Below, one piece after another: positions 1-7,135 of a stretch of 29,019 bases of DNA. Both the position numbers and the translations under genes were made by a program. The notes beneath the pieces were generated by a model, which ran no database searches, was not told the origin of the DNA, and was given only the letters and a program-made list of their open reading frames with translations. This DNA is from UBA6987 sp045616945 (GTDB lineage Bacteria; Bacillota; Clostridia; Lachnospirales; Lachnospiraceae). The stretch lies in contig JAZLHR010000126.1 of the NCBI GenBank assembly GCA_045616945.1, forward strand, positions 1-29,019. The letters are read 5' to 3'. The stretch's first letter is position 1, and each line of letters opens with the position of its first letter.

Positions 1-61
1 CCGGCGTAGCTTTGCCGGCAGGAATCTGCAGTTTGATAAAACCTGTTACTTTCTTTGCCAT
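1..61 (-). CDS. rplK: Ribosomal protein L11, N-terminal fragment
   Basis: Only the first 20 codons are in the window. The reverse strand from 61 reads MAKKVTGFIKLQIPAGKATP, which is the highly conserved N-terminus of ribosomal protein L11, including the proline-containing segment that binds the GTPase-associated region of 23S rRNA. A very strong ribosome binding site (AGGAGGAG) lies just upstream of the ATG. The gene follows nusG on the same strand with a 67-base gap, the common bacterial order secE-nusG-rplK. The rest of the gene lies beyond position 1. Confidence 0.93.
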   Translation of the reverse strand, partial: MAKKVTGFIKLQIPAGKATP

Positions 62-80
62 GATGGCTCCTCCTAATAAT

Positions 81-123
81 CCCGGAAAACCGGGTGGTGG
101 TTGAGCGGGGGGGAGACCCCCTC
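81..123 (-). promoter_or_regulatory. Two hairpins in the nusG-rplK gap
   Basis: Two short perfect or near-perfect inverted repeats sit between the nusG stop and the rplK ribosome binding site. One is CCCGG-AAAA-CCGGG at 81-94. The other is a G-run/C-run stem at about 107-123 with a 3-base AGA loop. Neither is followed by a U-tract in the direction of transcription, so they are not ordinary terminators. Their place, directly before rplK, is where the L1 autoregulatory site lies in E. coli. That role here is only inferred from position. Confidence 0.4.
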
Positions 124-128
124 CCACA

Positions 129-650
129 TTACTGCATGCGCTTGACCTCGGCAAAGCTCATTTCGAGCGGTGTCTCGTGGCCAAACATATCAACATTGAT
201 GGTAAGCGTCTGCTTGCCTTCGTTGATCGATTTGATAACGCCGTTGTTGCCGACCCAAACGCCGGACATGATCTCCACCGTGTCGCCGACACTGAAGCGG
301 GAGATCTCAACGGTCTTTCCGAAGCCCATGCTGTCGACCTCGTCCTCGGTCAGAGGAACGGGTTTGCTGCCGGGGCCGACGAAACCGGTCACGCCGTTCG
401 TATTACGGACAACGTACCAGGTCAGGTCATTCATTACCATGTGCACAAACACATAACCCGGATAAGTCTTACGCTGAACGACTCGCTTCGTGCCCTGCTC
501 GTTCGTCTCGATCTCGTCATGCGTAGGGACCGCAACATCGACGATCCAATCCGTCATGCCGCGCGTTTCAGCGGATTTTTCCAGGTCTGTCTTCACCTTA
601 TTCTCATAGCCGGAATAAGTATGGATTACATACCACTGTGCCTCTGCCAT
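129..650 (-). CDS. nusG: Transcription termination/antitermination factor NusG
   Basis: A 173-residue protein, the usual length for NusG without extra insertions. The N-terminal NGN domain starts with the typical WYVIHTYSGYENKV segment (residues 6-19) and contains PGYVFV (64-69), the region that contacts the RNA polymerase clamp helices. The C-terminal KOW domain begins near residue 119 (FSVGDTVEIMSG) and would bind Rho or ribosomal protein S10. It is encoded 9 bases downstream of secE and followed by rplK, the standard operon order. The KOW turn reads GVWVGNNGVI, slightly different from the common form, but nothing suggests loss of function. Confidence 0.97.
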   Translation of the reverse strand: MAEAQWYVIHTYSGYENKVKTDLEKSAETRGMTDWIVDVAVPTHDEIETNEQGTKRVVQRKTYPGYVFVHMVMNDLTWYVVRNTNGVTGFVGPGSKPVPLTEDEVDSMGFGKTVEISRFSVGDTVEIMSGVWVGNNGVIKSINEGKQTLTINVDMFGHETPLEMSFAEVKRMQ

Positions 651-659
651 GCCCTTCTC

Positions 660-932
660 CTACATAATCTTGCCAAGGCCGAACTTGATCAGTGCATCGA
701 TCGCAGCGATCAGCACGCCAAGCACAACGCTGAAGAACACAACAGCGCCGGTCTCACGTGCAACAGTTGCCTTGGAAGGCCAAATGATTTTCTTGAACTC
801 GGCGATCACGCCCTTGAAGAAGCTGCCCTTCTTCTTTTCGGAAGAGTCTTTCTTGGCGGCCTCAAACTTTTCTCCCGCATTCTGCTCAGCTTCGGCAGCC
901 GGCGCGGCCTTTTCTAAAGTATCCTGTGCCAT
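660..932 (-). CDS. secE: Preprotein translocase subunit SecE
   Basis: A 90-residue single-span SecE of the Gram-positive type. The first 37 residues are charged and rich in Ala, Glu and Lys. They are followed by the conserved amphipathic helix FFKGVIAEFKKIIWPSK (about 38-54, with the hallmark WPSK) and one transmembrane helix at about 61-83. SecE clamps SecY in the SecYEG channel. The gene lies between rpmG and nusG on the same strand, and the AAAGGA site upstream of the ATG at 932 supports the start. The acidic/basic N-terminal extension is longer than the minimal SecE but common in Clostridia. Confidence 0.96.
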   Translation of the reverse strand: MAQDTLEKAAPAAEAEQNAGEKFEAAKKDSSEKKKGSFFKGVIAEFKKIIWPSKATVARETGAVVFFSVVLGVLIAAIDALIKFGLGKIM

Positions 933-956
933 GACGGTTCCTTTCTGAGGGTAGGA

Positions 957-1106
957 TTATTTGGTTTCCTTATGCAGCGTGTGTTTCTTGCAGAAGGGGC
1001 AATACTTCTTGGTTTCCATTCTTTCAGGATGATTCTTCTTTTCCTTCGTGGTGTTGTAGTTTCTCTGCTTGCAAACGGTGCAGGAAAGGGTAATTCTGGT
1101 GCGCAT
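957..1106 (-). CDS. rpmG: Ribosomal protein L33
   Basis: A 49-codon gene on the reverse strand, starting MRTRITLSCTVCKQRNYNTT and ending KHTLHKETK. Length and sequence match large-subunit protein L33. Two CxxC pairs (Cys9/Cys12 and Cys36/Cys39) make it the zinc-binding form. A GGGAGGA site precedes the ATG at 1106. It is the first gene of the rpmG-secE-nusG-rplK operon, about 125 bases downstream of the predicted promoter at 1237-1266. Confidence 0.96.
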   Translation of the reverse strand: MRTRITLSCTVCKQRNYNTTKEKKNHPERMETKKYCPFCKKHTLHKETK

Positions 1107-1224
1107 AGCGGGTTCCTCCCTAAATAGCTTCTATAACTACTACCGACATCGGCCGGCTGTACTTCCATCCTTTCAGGCCCTTTCTTCCGCGTTTTTGTAC
1201 ACAAAAAAAAGACCCGTTTGAGAA

Positions 1225-1260
1225 GGCGGCTTACGGACTATATCATACTTCGCAGCCGCC
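1225..1260. repeat. Inverted repeat overlapping the rpmG promoter
   Basis: Arms GGCGGCT at 1225-1231 and AGCCGCC at 1254-1260 are perfect complements separated by 22 bases. One arm lies in the promoter spacer beside the -35 box and the other covers the expected transcription start, so the repeat flanks the -10 box. It could be an operator, or a hairpin formed only in transcripts reading in from the upstream gene. No regulator can be named. Confidence 0.45.
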
Positions 1261-1266
1261 TGTCAA
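1237..1266 (-). promoter_or_regulatory. Sigma-A-type promoter of the rpmG operon
   Basis: On the reverse strand a perfect -35 box TTGACA (1261-1266) is followed after 18 bases by TATAGT (1237-1242). The -10 is preceded by TG one base away, an extended -10. Transcription would start near 1230 and leave a leader of about 125 bases before rpmG. Confidence 0.75.
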
Positions 1267-1359
1267 CTGATTTTTATATTTTTTTGATGCGTGATATCTC
1301 TTTTTTCGGTGTCTTACCGTGCAGAGACCGGGCGTTTTCCGGACAGGCCGCCGCGGATA

Positions 1360-2232
1360 TCAGTCCGGGATCTCGGCCGTGCAGCCGGCAGGAATCCGCA
1401 GGACCGGAGCGGAAGCATCTCTGGTCTTGTGGCAGATGCGCAGCCAGACATCCGTTCCGGTCGGATTGTACGCCTTCGTGCAGGCGGCATCGTAGTGCAG
1501 CTGCCTGACGGCCCACAGATAGTCGAAGATCTCAAGATTGGTCGCATACCAGATATCGTCCCTGCCGCCCACGATCCGCAGCAGCCGCTCGATCCGATCC
1601 CAGTTATCGTCCTGTACGAATTCAAAGCTGTGCCCGAAAAGGAGATACAGCTTCGGGATTCCCGTGCTGTCCCCGACCAGTTCCCGGGCCAGATCCTCCG
1701 CCTCGGGATCGATATGATGCGCCGTGATCGGCAGTTCCATCAGATCTCCCTCCGGAAGTTCCAGAGAATGTGTGACCCTGCCGGTCCTGCAGTAGCGGAA
1801 ATCGGCCGCACGCAGGATATCCTTTACCGTATCGGTGTAGGTCCCGTAGGGATAGGCGGCGCCGCGGATGATCCGGCCGGTGAGTGCCTCCAGGTTCTTC
1901 TTGTCCTGCAGGATATCCTCCATCGCATTTACGGGGCTGATCAGGTTCCACCACGCATGCGTCGCGCCGTGGACCGCGATTTCCATATCGTCCCCGTAGC
2001 AGGCAAGAATCTCCTCCGCCGACATGGCCCGGTAGGGTCTGGAGGTGGGCGGCGAATCCGGCGTTCTGAAATGCAGTGAATTCACGTTGAACGTTCCCTT
2101 GACGCCATAGCGGCGCATGAGCCCGCACAGGCGGATATCGCAGTCCATCCCGTCGTCATAGCTCATGGTAAAGGCTTTCCACAAACCGCCGGGATAAGCC
2201 GTATAGATCTTTCTTTTATTTCTGTCCGGCAT
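1360..2232 (-). CDS. Polysaccharide deacetylase family (NodB-like) protein
   Basis: A 290-residue protein with a carbohydrate esterase family 4-like core. Motif 1 is MSYDDG with Asp26 and Asp27, motif 2 is HGATH with His88 and His92 (the expected metal ligands), a PYG turn lies at 128-130, and a late histidine motif LLFGHSFEF lies near 197-205. These enzymes remove acetyl groups from N-acetyl sugars in peptidoglycan or other glycans. There is no signal peptide or transmembrane segment, unlike cell-wall deacetylases, so the substrate may be cytoplasmic or a small molecule. About 60 C-terminal residues look like a separate small domain. The start is supported by AAAGGAG five to six bases before the ATG. 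It lies 22 bases downstream of tex. Its exact substrate cannot be told. Confidence 0.82.
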   Translation of the reverse strand: MPDRNKRKIYTAYPGGLWKAFTMSYDDGMDCDIRLCGLMRRYGVKGTFNVNSLHFRTPDSPPTSRPYRAMSAEEILACYGDDMEIAVHGATHAWWNLISPVNAMEDILQDKKNLEALTGRIIRGAAYPYGTYTDTVKDILRAADFRYCRTGRVTHSLELPEGDLMELPITAHHIDPEAEDLARELVGDSTGIPKLYLLFGHSFEFVQDDNWDRIERLLRIVGGRDDIWYATNLEIFDYLWAVRQLHYDAACTKAYNPTGTDVWLRICHKTRDASAPVLRIPAGCTAEIPD

Positions 2233-2254
2233 CGCTGCTCCTTTCCGGATCGCT

Positions 2255-4402
2255 TTATTTCTCGATTTTCATAGTCAGGGAAATGCGCTTGCGGGCCATA
2301 TCGACCTCCAGCACCTGTACTTCCACGATATCGCCGACCTTTACCGCCTCCAGCGGATGCTTGATGAAGCGGTCGCAGATGCGCGAAATATGTACCAGAC
2401 CGTCCTGATGTACGCCGATATCCACAAAGATCCCGAAATCCACCGCGTTGCGGACGGTCCCCTTCAGGATCATCCCCGGCTTCAGGTCCTTCATTTCCAG
2501 GACATCCGTACGCAGGACCGGCTTCGGCATTTCCTCACGGGGGTCGCGTCCCGGCTTTTCCAGTTCCTTCACCATATCCAGGAGCGTCGGCTCGCCGATC
2601 CCCAGCTCCGCCGCCAGCTGTGCGGTATTGCCCAGACGGCTGCGCAGGCCCTTCAGCCCGCCGCTTTTCAGGTCATCCCGGCTGTATCCGAGCTTCTTCA
2701 TCAGATCGGCAGCCGCGCCGTAGCTTTCCGGATGCACGGCGGTGTTGTCCAGCGGATTTTTTCCGTCCCGCACACGCAGGAAGCCCGCGCACTGCTCATA
2801 GGCCTTCGGGCCGAGCTTCGGCACCTTCAGCAGCTCCTTCCGGTCGGAAAATACGCCGTTTTCCTCCCGGTATGTCACGATATTCTTCGCAATGGTCTTA
2901 TTGACGCCGGAAATATAGCCGAGCAGGGAAGGCGAGGCGGTATTCAGGTCCACGCCCACGCGGTTCACCACGTCTTCGACCACGCCGCCCAGCGCGTCGC
3001 CGAGCTTGGCCTGGTCCATATCATGCTGATACTGGCCCACGCCGATGCTCCGCGGATCGATCTTCACCAGCTCCGCCAGCGGATCCTGCAGGCGTCTTGC
3101 CAGGGAAATGGAGCTTCTGGCGCCCACATCCAGATCCGGAAATTCTTCCGTCGCCAGCTTGCTGGCCGAATACACGGACGCGCCGGCTTCATTGACGATC
3201 ACATAAGCGACCTTCTGCGGGATCTCCCGCAGGAGCTCCACGATGATCTGCTCCGATTCACGGGAGGCGGTCCCGTTGCCGAGCGCGATCAGGGTCACAT
3301 GATATTTCGCGATCAGCCGCTTGATGACGGCCTTGGATTCCTCCACATGGTTCTGCGGTGCCGTCGGGAAGATCACCAGATGGTCCAGCACCTTTCCGGT
3401 CCCGTCCACCACGGAGATCTTGCAGCCGGTGCGGAAGGCGGGATCCCAGCCGAGCGTGACCTGCCCGACGATGGGCTGGGCCATCAGCAGCTGCTCCAGA
3501 TTCTTGCCGAAGACCTTGACGGCGCCGTCCTCGGCTGCCTCGGTCAGGGCGGAACGCACTTCACGTTCCACGGACGGAGCGATCAGGCGCTTATATGCGT
3601 CCTCTGCCGCGGCCCGCAGGAAAGGAGTCGTATAAGGATTGTCATTTTTAATCAGCCGGCGGCTCAGGAAGGTCACCATAGGGTCCTCCTGCACGGACAG
3701 CCTGACCGTCAGCTTTTTTTCTTTCTCGCCGCGGTTCAGCGCAAGCACGCGGTGCCCGGCGATCTTTCCGGCCACTTCGGAAAAGCCCACATACATCTGA
3801 TAGGTCCCTTCCGGGTCCTCTTCCTTCGCCTCGGAGCTGATGATCCCGTATTTGGCGGTCGCTTCACGGATGGCAGCACGGCACGCGGCATCGTCGCTGA
3901 GCTGCTCCGCCAATATATCCGATGCGCCGGCCAGAGCCGCCGCCGCGTCCGGTACGCCGAGTTCTTCGTTCACATATGCAGCCGCCATTTCTTCCAACGG
4001 GACAGCCGTATCCTGCAGCAGGATGGCATCGGCCAGAGGCTTCAGCCCCTTTTCCGCCGCGATCGTGGCCCGCGTGCGGCGCTTGGGCTTATAAGGGCGG
4101 TACAGGTCTTCCACAGCCACCAAAGTTTCGGCGGCCTCGATCTGCTTTTTGAGTTCCGGCGTCAGCTTGCCCTGTTCCTCGATGCTCTTCAGCACGGTCT
4201 CCTTGCGTTCCTCCAGACCGCGCAGATATTTCAGCCGTTCATCCAGGTCCCGCAGCACTTCATCGTTCAGGCCGCCGGTCACTTCCTTCCGGTAACGGGC
4301 AATGAAAGGGATGGTATTGCCGGCATCGATGAGTTCCACGGCGGCACGGACCTGGGTCTCCGCGACCTTCAGTTCCGCAGACAGGGTCTTGATAATGTTC
4401 AT
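2255..4402 (-). CDS. tex: Tex-family RNA-binding transcription accessory protein
   Basis: A 715-residue protein with the full Tex architecture. It has an N-terminal helical Tex domain with IPFIARYRKE near residue 31, then a YqgF/RNase H-like domain with GWDPAFRTGCK. This is followed by helix-hairpin-helix repeats (DLNTASPSLLGYISGV, then FSDRKELLKVPKLGPKAYEQ) and a C-terminal S1 domain (GTVRNAVDFGIFVDIGVHQD). Tex binds RNA and influences transcription and RNA turnover. The open frame extends upstream to 4579, but the conserved N-terminus MNIIKTLSAELK begins at the ATG at 4402, which has GGAG about 7 bases before it. The extra upstream residues overlap the DUF2752 gene and are not conserved-looking. 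Confidence 0.95.
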   Translation of the reverse strand: MNIIKTLSAELKVAETQVRAAVELIDAGNTIPFIARYRKEVTGGLNDEVLRDLDERLKYLRGLEERKETVLKSIEEQGKLTPELKKQIEAAETLVAVEDLYRPYKPKRRTRATIAAEKGLKPLADAILLQDTAVPLEEMAAAYVNEELGVPDAAAALAGASDILAEQLSDDAACRAAIREATAKYGIISSEAKEEDPEGTYQMYVGFSEVAGKIAGHRVLALNRGEKEKKLTVRLSVQEDPMVTFLSRRLIKNDNPYTTPFLRAAAEDAYKRLIAPSVEREVRSALTEAAEDGAVKVFGKNLEQLLMAQPIVGQVTLGWDPAFRTGCKISVVDGTGKVLDHLVIFPTAPQNHVEESKAVIKRLIAKYHVTLIALGNGTASRESEQIIVELLREIPQKVAYVIVNEAGASVYSASKLATEEFPDLDVGARSSISLARRLQDPLAELVKIDPRSIGVGQYQHDMDQAKLGDALGGVVEDVVNRVGVDLNTASPSLLGYISGVNKTIAKNIVTYREENGVFSDRKELLKVPKLGPKAYEQCAGFLRVRDGKNPLDNTAVHPESYGAAADLMKKLGYSRDDLKSGGLKGLRSRLGNTAQLAAELGIGEPTLLDMVKELEKPGRDPREEMPKPVLRTDVLEMKDLKPGMILKGTVRNAVDFGIFVDIGVHQDGLVHISRICDRFIKHPLEAVKVGDIVEVQVLEVDMARKRISLTMKIEK

Positions 4403-4455
4403 AATGGGTCTCCGTTCCAAGTAAAATGATAAAAGCGGCCGAAGGCGAACTCCCT

Positions 4456-4890
4456 TCAGCCTCCCAAAAACAAAAACAGATTCCTGCCGATCCAGTTCAG
4501 CAGGAACACGGCGGCAAACAGCAGCAGCCAGCCGTTTCGCCAGCGCAGGGCCGGGATTCTGCCCCGGCTGAGCCGGCAAAGCAGGTACAGTCCCTCAAAC
4601 AAAAGCACAAAGCCCGCCGTCACCGGGACCGCGGCATGCCAGCGGAAGGATTCCGCGATATGTCCCCGCAGAAGAGCCTTCACGGCCCGCGTCCCGCCGC
4701 AGGACGGGCAGTAATAGCCTGTCATAGACAGAAAAATGCACGGATACGGCCAGCGCAGCGCCTCAAAATCGGCCGGCCGCAGCCATGCCCAGACCGCAGC
4801 GCACAGTCCCGCGGCCGCGGCGGCAAATCCGAGCCCCGCGGCGATCTTTTCCGCTCTCCCTGGCGTGTGCGTCAAAAATTCTTCTTTCAT
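4456..4890 (-). CDS. DUF2752 membrane protein
   Basis: A 144-residue hydrophobic protein with about three transmembrane helices. The central signature GYYCPSCGGTRAVKALLRGH (a CPxCGGTR motif followed by a short basic stretch) is the hallmark of DUF2752, a family of unknown function found as small membrane proteins in many bacteria. The ATG at 4890 is chosen over a longer frame to 4995 because the longer version runs into pheB and adds an Arg/Ser-rich non-hydrophobic stretch. The ribosome binding site before 4890 is weak (GGAA). It lies between pheB and tex on the same strand, which gives no clear functional clue. Confidence 0.82.
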   Translation of the reverse strand: MKEEFLTHTPGRAEKIAAGLGFAAAAAGLCAAVWAWLRPADFEALRWPYPCIFLSMTGYYCPSCGGTRAVKALLRGHIAESFRWHAAVPVTAGFVLLFEGLYLLCRLSRGRIPALRWRNGWLLLFAAVFLLNWIGRNLFLFLGG

Positions 4891-4921
4891 GGTATTCCGC
4901 GGGCGGTCTGAAACGCCCCGC

Positions 4922-5371
4922 TCAGCCCTCACCCAGCAGACGGACCTCGCAGACGCCCTCCTGCTTCTGGATCTCTTCAAACAGTTCTTCCACATTATTC
5001 ATATTGGAAAGGATCTGTACGCTGAATGTCAGCAAAGCGATCCCGTGGATGGGGATACTTTGGTGAATGGTCAGGATATTTCCCTGGTGATTGGCAATGG
5101 CCTTCAGCAAAGCAGAAAGAAGGCCGGGCTTATCCTCCAGCTGGACGGTAAAATTGATGGTTTTTCCCTTCATTTCGCGCCGCAGCGGTGAAATATCTTC
5201 CTTATAGCGGTAATAGGTGCTGCGGCTGATGCCTGCCTGGGCGACCGCATCCTTGATGGACACGTTACGGTCCCTGGCCAGCAGGCGCTTGACCTCTACC
5301 ACTTTCAGCAGCACTTCAGGAACGGCCCGCTCCTTCAGCACATAATAGCGGTCGCCGGAATTATCACCCAT
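4922..5371 (-). CDS. pheB: ACT domain-containing protein, PheB/UPF0735 type
   Basis: A 149-residue protein. The N-terminal part (DRYYVLKERAVPEVLLKVVE) is followed by a short helix-turn-helix-like stretch (VSIKDAVAQAGISRSTYYRYK, about 37-57). A C-terminal ACT domain starts near residue 71 (INFTVQLEDKPGLLSALLKA). This matches the PheB/UPF0735 family of B. subtilis, associated by name with phenylalanine metabolism but biochemically poorly defined; ACT domains usually bind amino acids. The AGGAGG site six bases before the ATG supports the start. No aromatic amino acid gene is nearby. A regulatory role is suggested by the DNA-binding-like segment but not shown. Confidence 0.9.
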   Translation of the reverse strand: MGDNSGDRYYVLKERAVPEVLLKVVEVKRLLARDRNVSIKDAVAQAGISRSTYYRYKEDISPLRREMKGKTINFTVQLEDKPGLLSALLKAIANHQGNILTIHQSIPIHGIALLTFSVQILSNMNNVEELFEEIQKQEGVCEVRLLGEG

Positions 5372-5424
5372 GGCTGTTTCCTCCTGTTATATGATTCGCT
5401 CCCGTCCTTCCGGGCGCCGCGGCT

Positions 5425-6360
5425 TTACCACCACAGCAGCTGCCCCAGACGTCGGCGAAGATCTTTCTTCCAAAAACCGTATTTTCCGTAGATGCGAAGG
5501 CGCGCCGCCTTGCCCTTTTCCGGGGCGGCGGAACACGCCTCCAGCATTTCCTTCTGCGCTTCGCTCAGCTGCGGCCCGTAAATGCGCAGGAACGCCCCGG
5601 CCTGCGCCGCGGTATCCTCCAATGCCTTCCGAGCCCCGCCTGCGCGGATCTTGTCCATGACATACGAGAGGGAATTCGGATTTTTGGCGCCGACCGTATT
5701 GCTGCCGTGCTGGCGGTAATCCATCGTGGCCTCCGGCAGAAAAGCGGCTTTTCCGAAGGCCGCCGCCGTGAGAGCCATCCACCAGTCGTGCATCTGCATC
5801 TCAGGGACATCTTCCGCCTGCAGAGCCATTTCCGCCAGTGCGCGGTTGATCATGACCGTGCAGCCGGTCACCGTATTCTGCACCAGCAGCCGATTCAGAC
5901 TGAGGGCGGAACCGTCCAGCCGCGAATAGCGCGTGAACGAAGGAGCCATTTCCTGCAGCTTTGCGTCCACGACGCGCAGATCCGTATGCACGAGCACGGG
6001 AGCGCCCGCGCCGGCCGAAGCCTCTGTCTGCTTCATCAGAGCCAGTGTCCGGCGGATCTTATCCGGATGCCAGATATCATCCTGATCACAGAACATGATA
6101 TAGGGGCTTTCGCGGAAAGCCCGCAGCAAAGCCATAAAATGCTTCTGCGCAGAGCCGAAGCGGGCTCCGGCGCGGTAACGGACGATCCGGTCCGGATACG
6201 CAGCCGCATACCGGTCCAATACCTCCGCGGTCCAGTCGCCGTCATCCGACAGCACCAGCCGCCAGCCGCCGCAGTCCTGCGCCAGGATCGATTCGATCTG
6301 AGAAGGAGCATATGTGCTGCCTTTATAGGCTGCCAGCAGCACCGTCACTTCACTTTCCAT
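5425..6360 (-). CDS. Family 2 glycosyltransferase (rhamnosyltransferase-like)
   Basis: A 311-residue GT-A fold glycosyltransferase without membrane segments. It starts VTVLLAAYKGSTYAPSQIES, has the nucleotide-binding SDDG at 38-41 and FCDQDDIWHPDK (about 90-101) carrying the metal-binding acidic cluster. Further on are MHDWWMALTAAAFG and a QHGSNTVGAK segment, all typical of RfbF/RgpF-like transferases that build rhamnose polysaccharides. The acceptor and sugar donor are inferred from the adjacent dTDP-rhamnose genes. The start overlaps the end of the upstream glycosyltransferase by 11 bases, indicating translational coupling. The usual SDDGSTDGT loop is shortened to SDDGDWT. It is the last gene of the polysaccharide block. 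Confidence 0.9.
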   Translation of the reverse strand: MESEVTVLLAAYKGSTYAPSQIESILAQDCGGWRLVLSDDGDWTAEVLDRYAAAYPDRIVRYRAGARFGSAQKHFMALLRAFRESPYIMFCDQDDIWHPDKIRRTLALMKQTEASAGAGAPVLVHTDLRVVDAKLQEMAPSFTRYSRLDGSALSLNRLLVQNTVTGCTVMINRALAEMALQAEDVPEMQMHDWWMALTAAAFGKAAFLPEATMDYRQHGSNTVGAKNPNSLSYVMDKIRAGGARKALEDTAAQAGAFLRIYGPQLSEAQKEMLEACSAAPEKGKAARLRIYGKYGFWKKDLRRRLGQLLWW

Positions 6361-7120
6361 GCTGCTCTCTCCTCCATTTCGCGAAATACTTCCTGGCGGA
6401 TGCCAGATGGAGCTTCAAAGCCTTCGCGCTGTGACCGCTGGCCCGGTGCCACAGATGCGTCACCCGAACCTCCGGATCAAAGATCACCTTGTGCGTTTTC
6501 CGCACGGTACGAGACAGATCCGCATCCTCCATATACAGAAAATAGCGCTCATCGAAACCGCCGATCTCCCGGAAGAGATCCGTGCGGACGATGTTGAAGC
6601 AGCCGGAACAAAATTCGATTTCTGTCGGCCGGCTCAGTTTTTCCTCGGTGCGGCAATACCGGCTGCGGAGTTTCTTCCCGCCCGGCAGCCTGCCGCCGAA
6701 CATATAAAGCCAGCGCGGGTCACGCTTGGGCAGCTCCTGACGGGTCCCGTCGGGATTCAGGATATCCGGTCCGATCTGCCCCGCTTCGGGATGGGTTTCC
6801 AGATACTGTACCAGCGCCGTGATCGCGTCCTCCTGCAGCTGGATATCCGGATTAATCATGACATGGTAGCGGGAGTCCAGAAGAGGCAGCACCCGGTTAT
6901 GGCCGCCGCCGAAGCCGACATTTTCCCCCGTCAGGACCGTGACCGCCGGGAATATTTCCCGGACCAACTCCGCGGTGCCGTCGGAAGAACCGTTGTCCGA
7001 TACATACAGCCGGAAATCCACCCCCCGGGTGAACCGCAGCACACTGTCTATGCATTTTTCGATTTCCGCCGCACTGTTGTAGGTCACGATGCAGCCGGTC
7101 ACCGATATTTTCTCACTCAT
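6350..7120 (-). CDS. Family 2 glycosyltransferase (WbbL-like rhamnosyltransferase)
   Basis: A 256-residue GT2 enzyme. The N-terminus VTGCIVTYNSAAEIEKCIDS is standard, SDNGSSDGT (41-49) binds the nucleotide, GENVGFGGGHN (about 65-75) follows, and MINPDI (near 88-93) supplies the acidic motif in the NPD form used by rhamnosyltransferases such as WbbL. A later EIGGFDERYFLYMEDADLSRTV stretch carries the ED acceptor-side motif. It probably transfers rhamnose from dTDP-L-rhamnose to the lipid-linked acceptor. It lies 15 bases after the priming phosphotransferase and overlaps the next glycosyltransferase. The precise linkage cannot be predicted. Confidence 0.9.
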   Translation of the reverse strand: MSEKISVTGCIVTYNSAAEIEKCIDSVLRFTRGVDFRLYVSDNGSSDGTAELVREIFPAVTVLTGENVGFGGGHNRVLPLLDSRYHVMINPDIQLQEDAITALVQYLETHPEAGQIGPDILNPDGTRQELPKRDPRWLYMFGGRLPGGKKLRSRYCRTEEKLSRPTEIEFCSGCFNIVRTDLFREIGGFDERYFLYMEDADLSRTVRKTHKVIFDPEVRVTHLWHRASGHSAKALKLHLASARKYFAKWRREQHGK

Positions 7121-7135
7121 GGTGTTCCCCGTTTC

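Noticed and set aside
2357..4429. A 690-codon plus-strand frame opposite tex
   Set aside because: Antisense of tex, with His/Gln/Arg-rich low-quality sequence.
4403..4579. N-terminal extension of tex
   Set aside because: It overlaps the DUF2752 gene, and the conserved Tex start and ribosome binding site are at 4402.
5372..5424. Possible terminator or promoter between the last glycosyltransferase and pheB
   Set aside because: Only a 4-base CCCG/CGGG stem and a weak TATAAC are visible; neither is convincing, so pheB may be read from the upstream operon.
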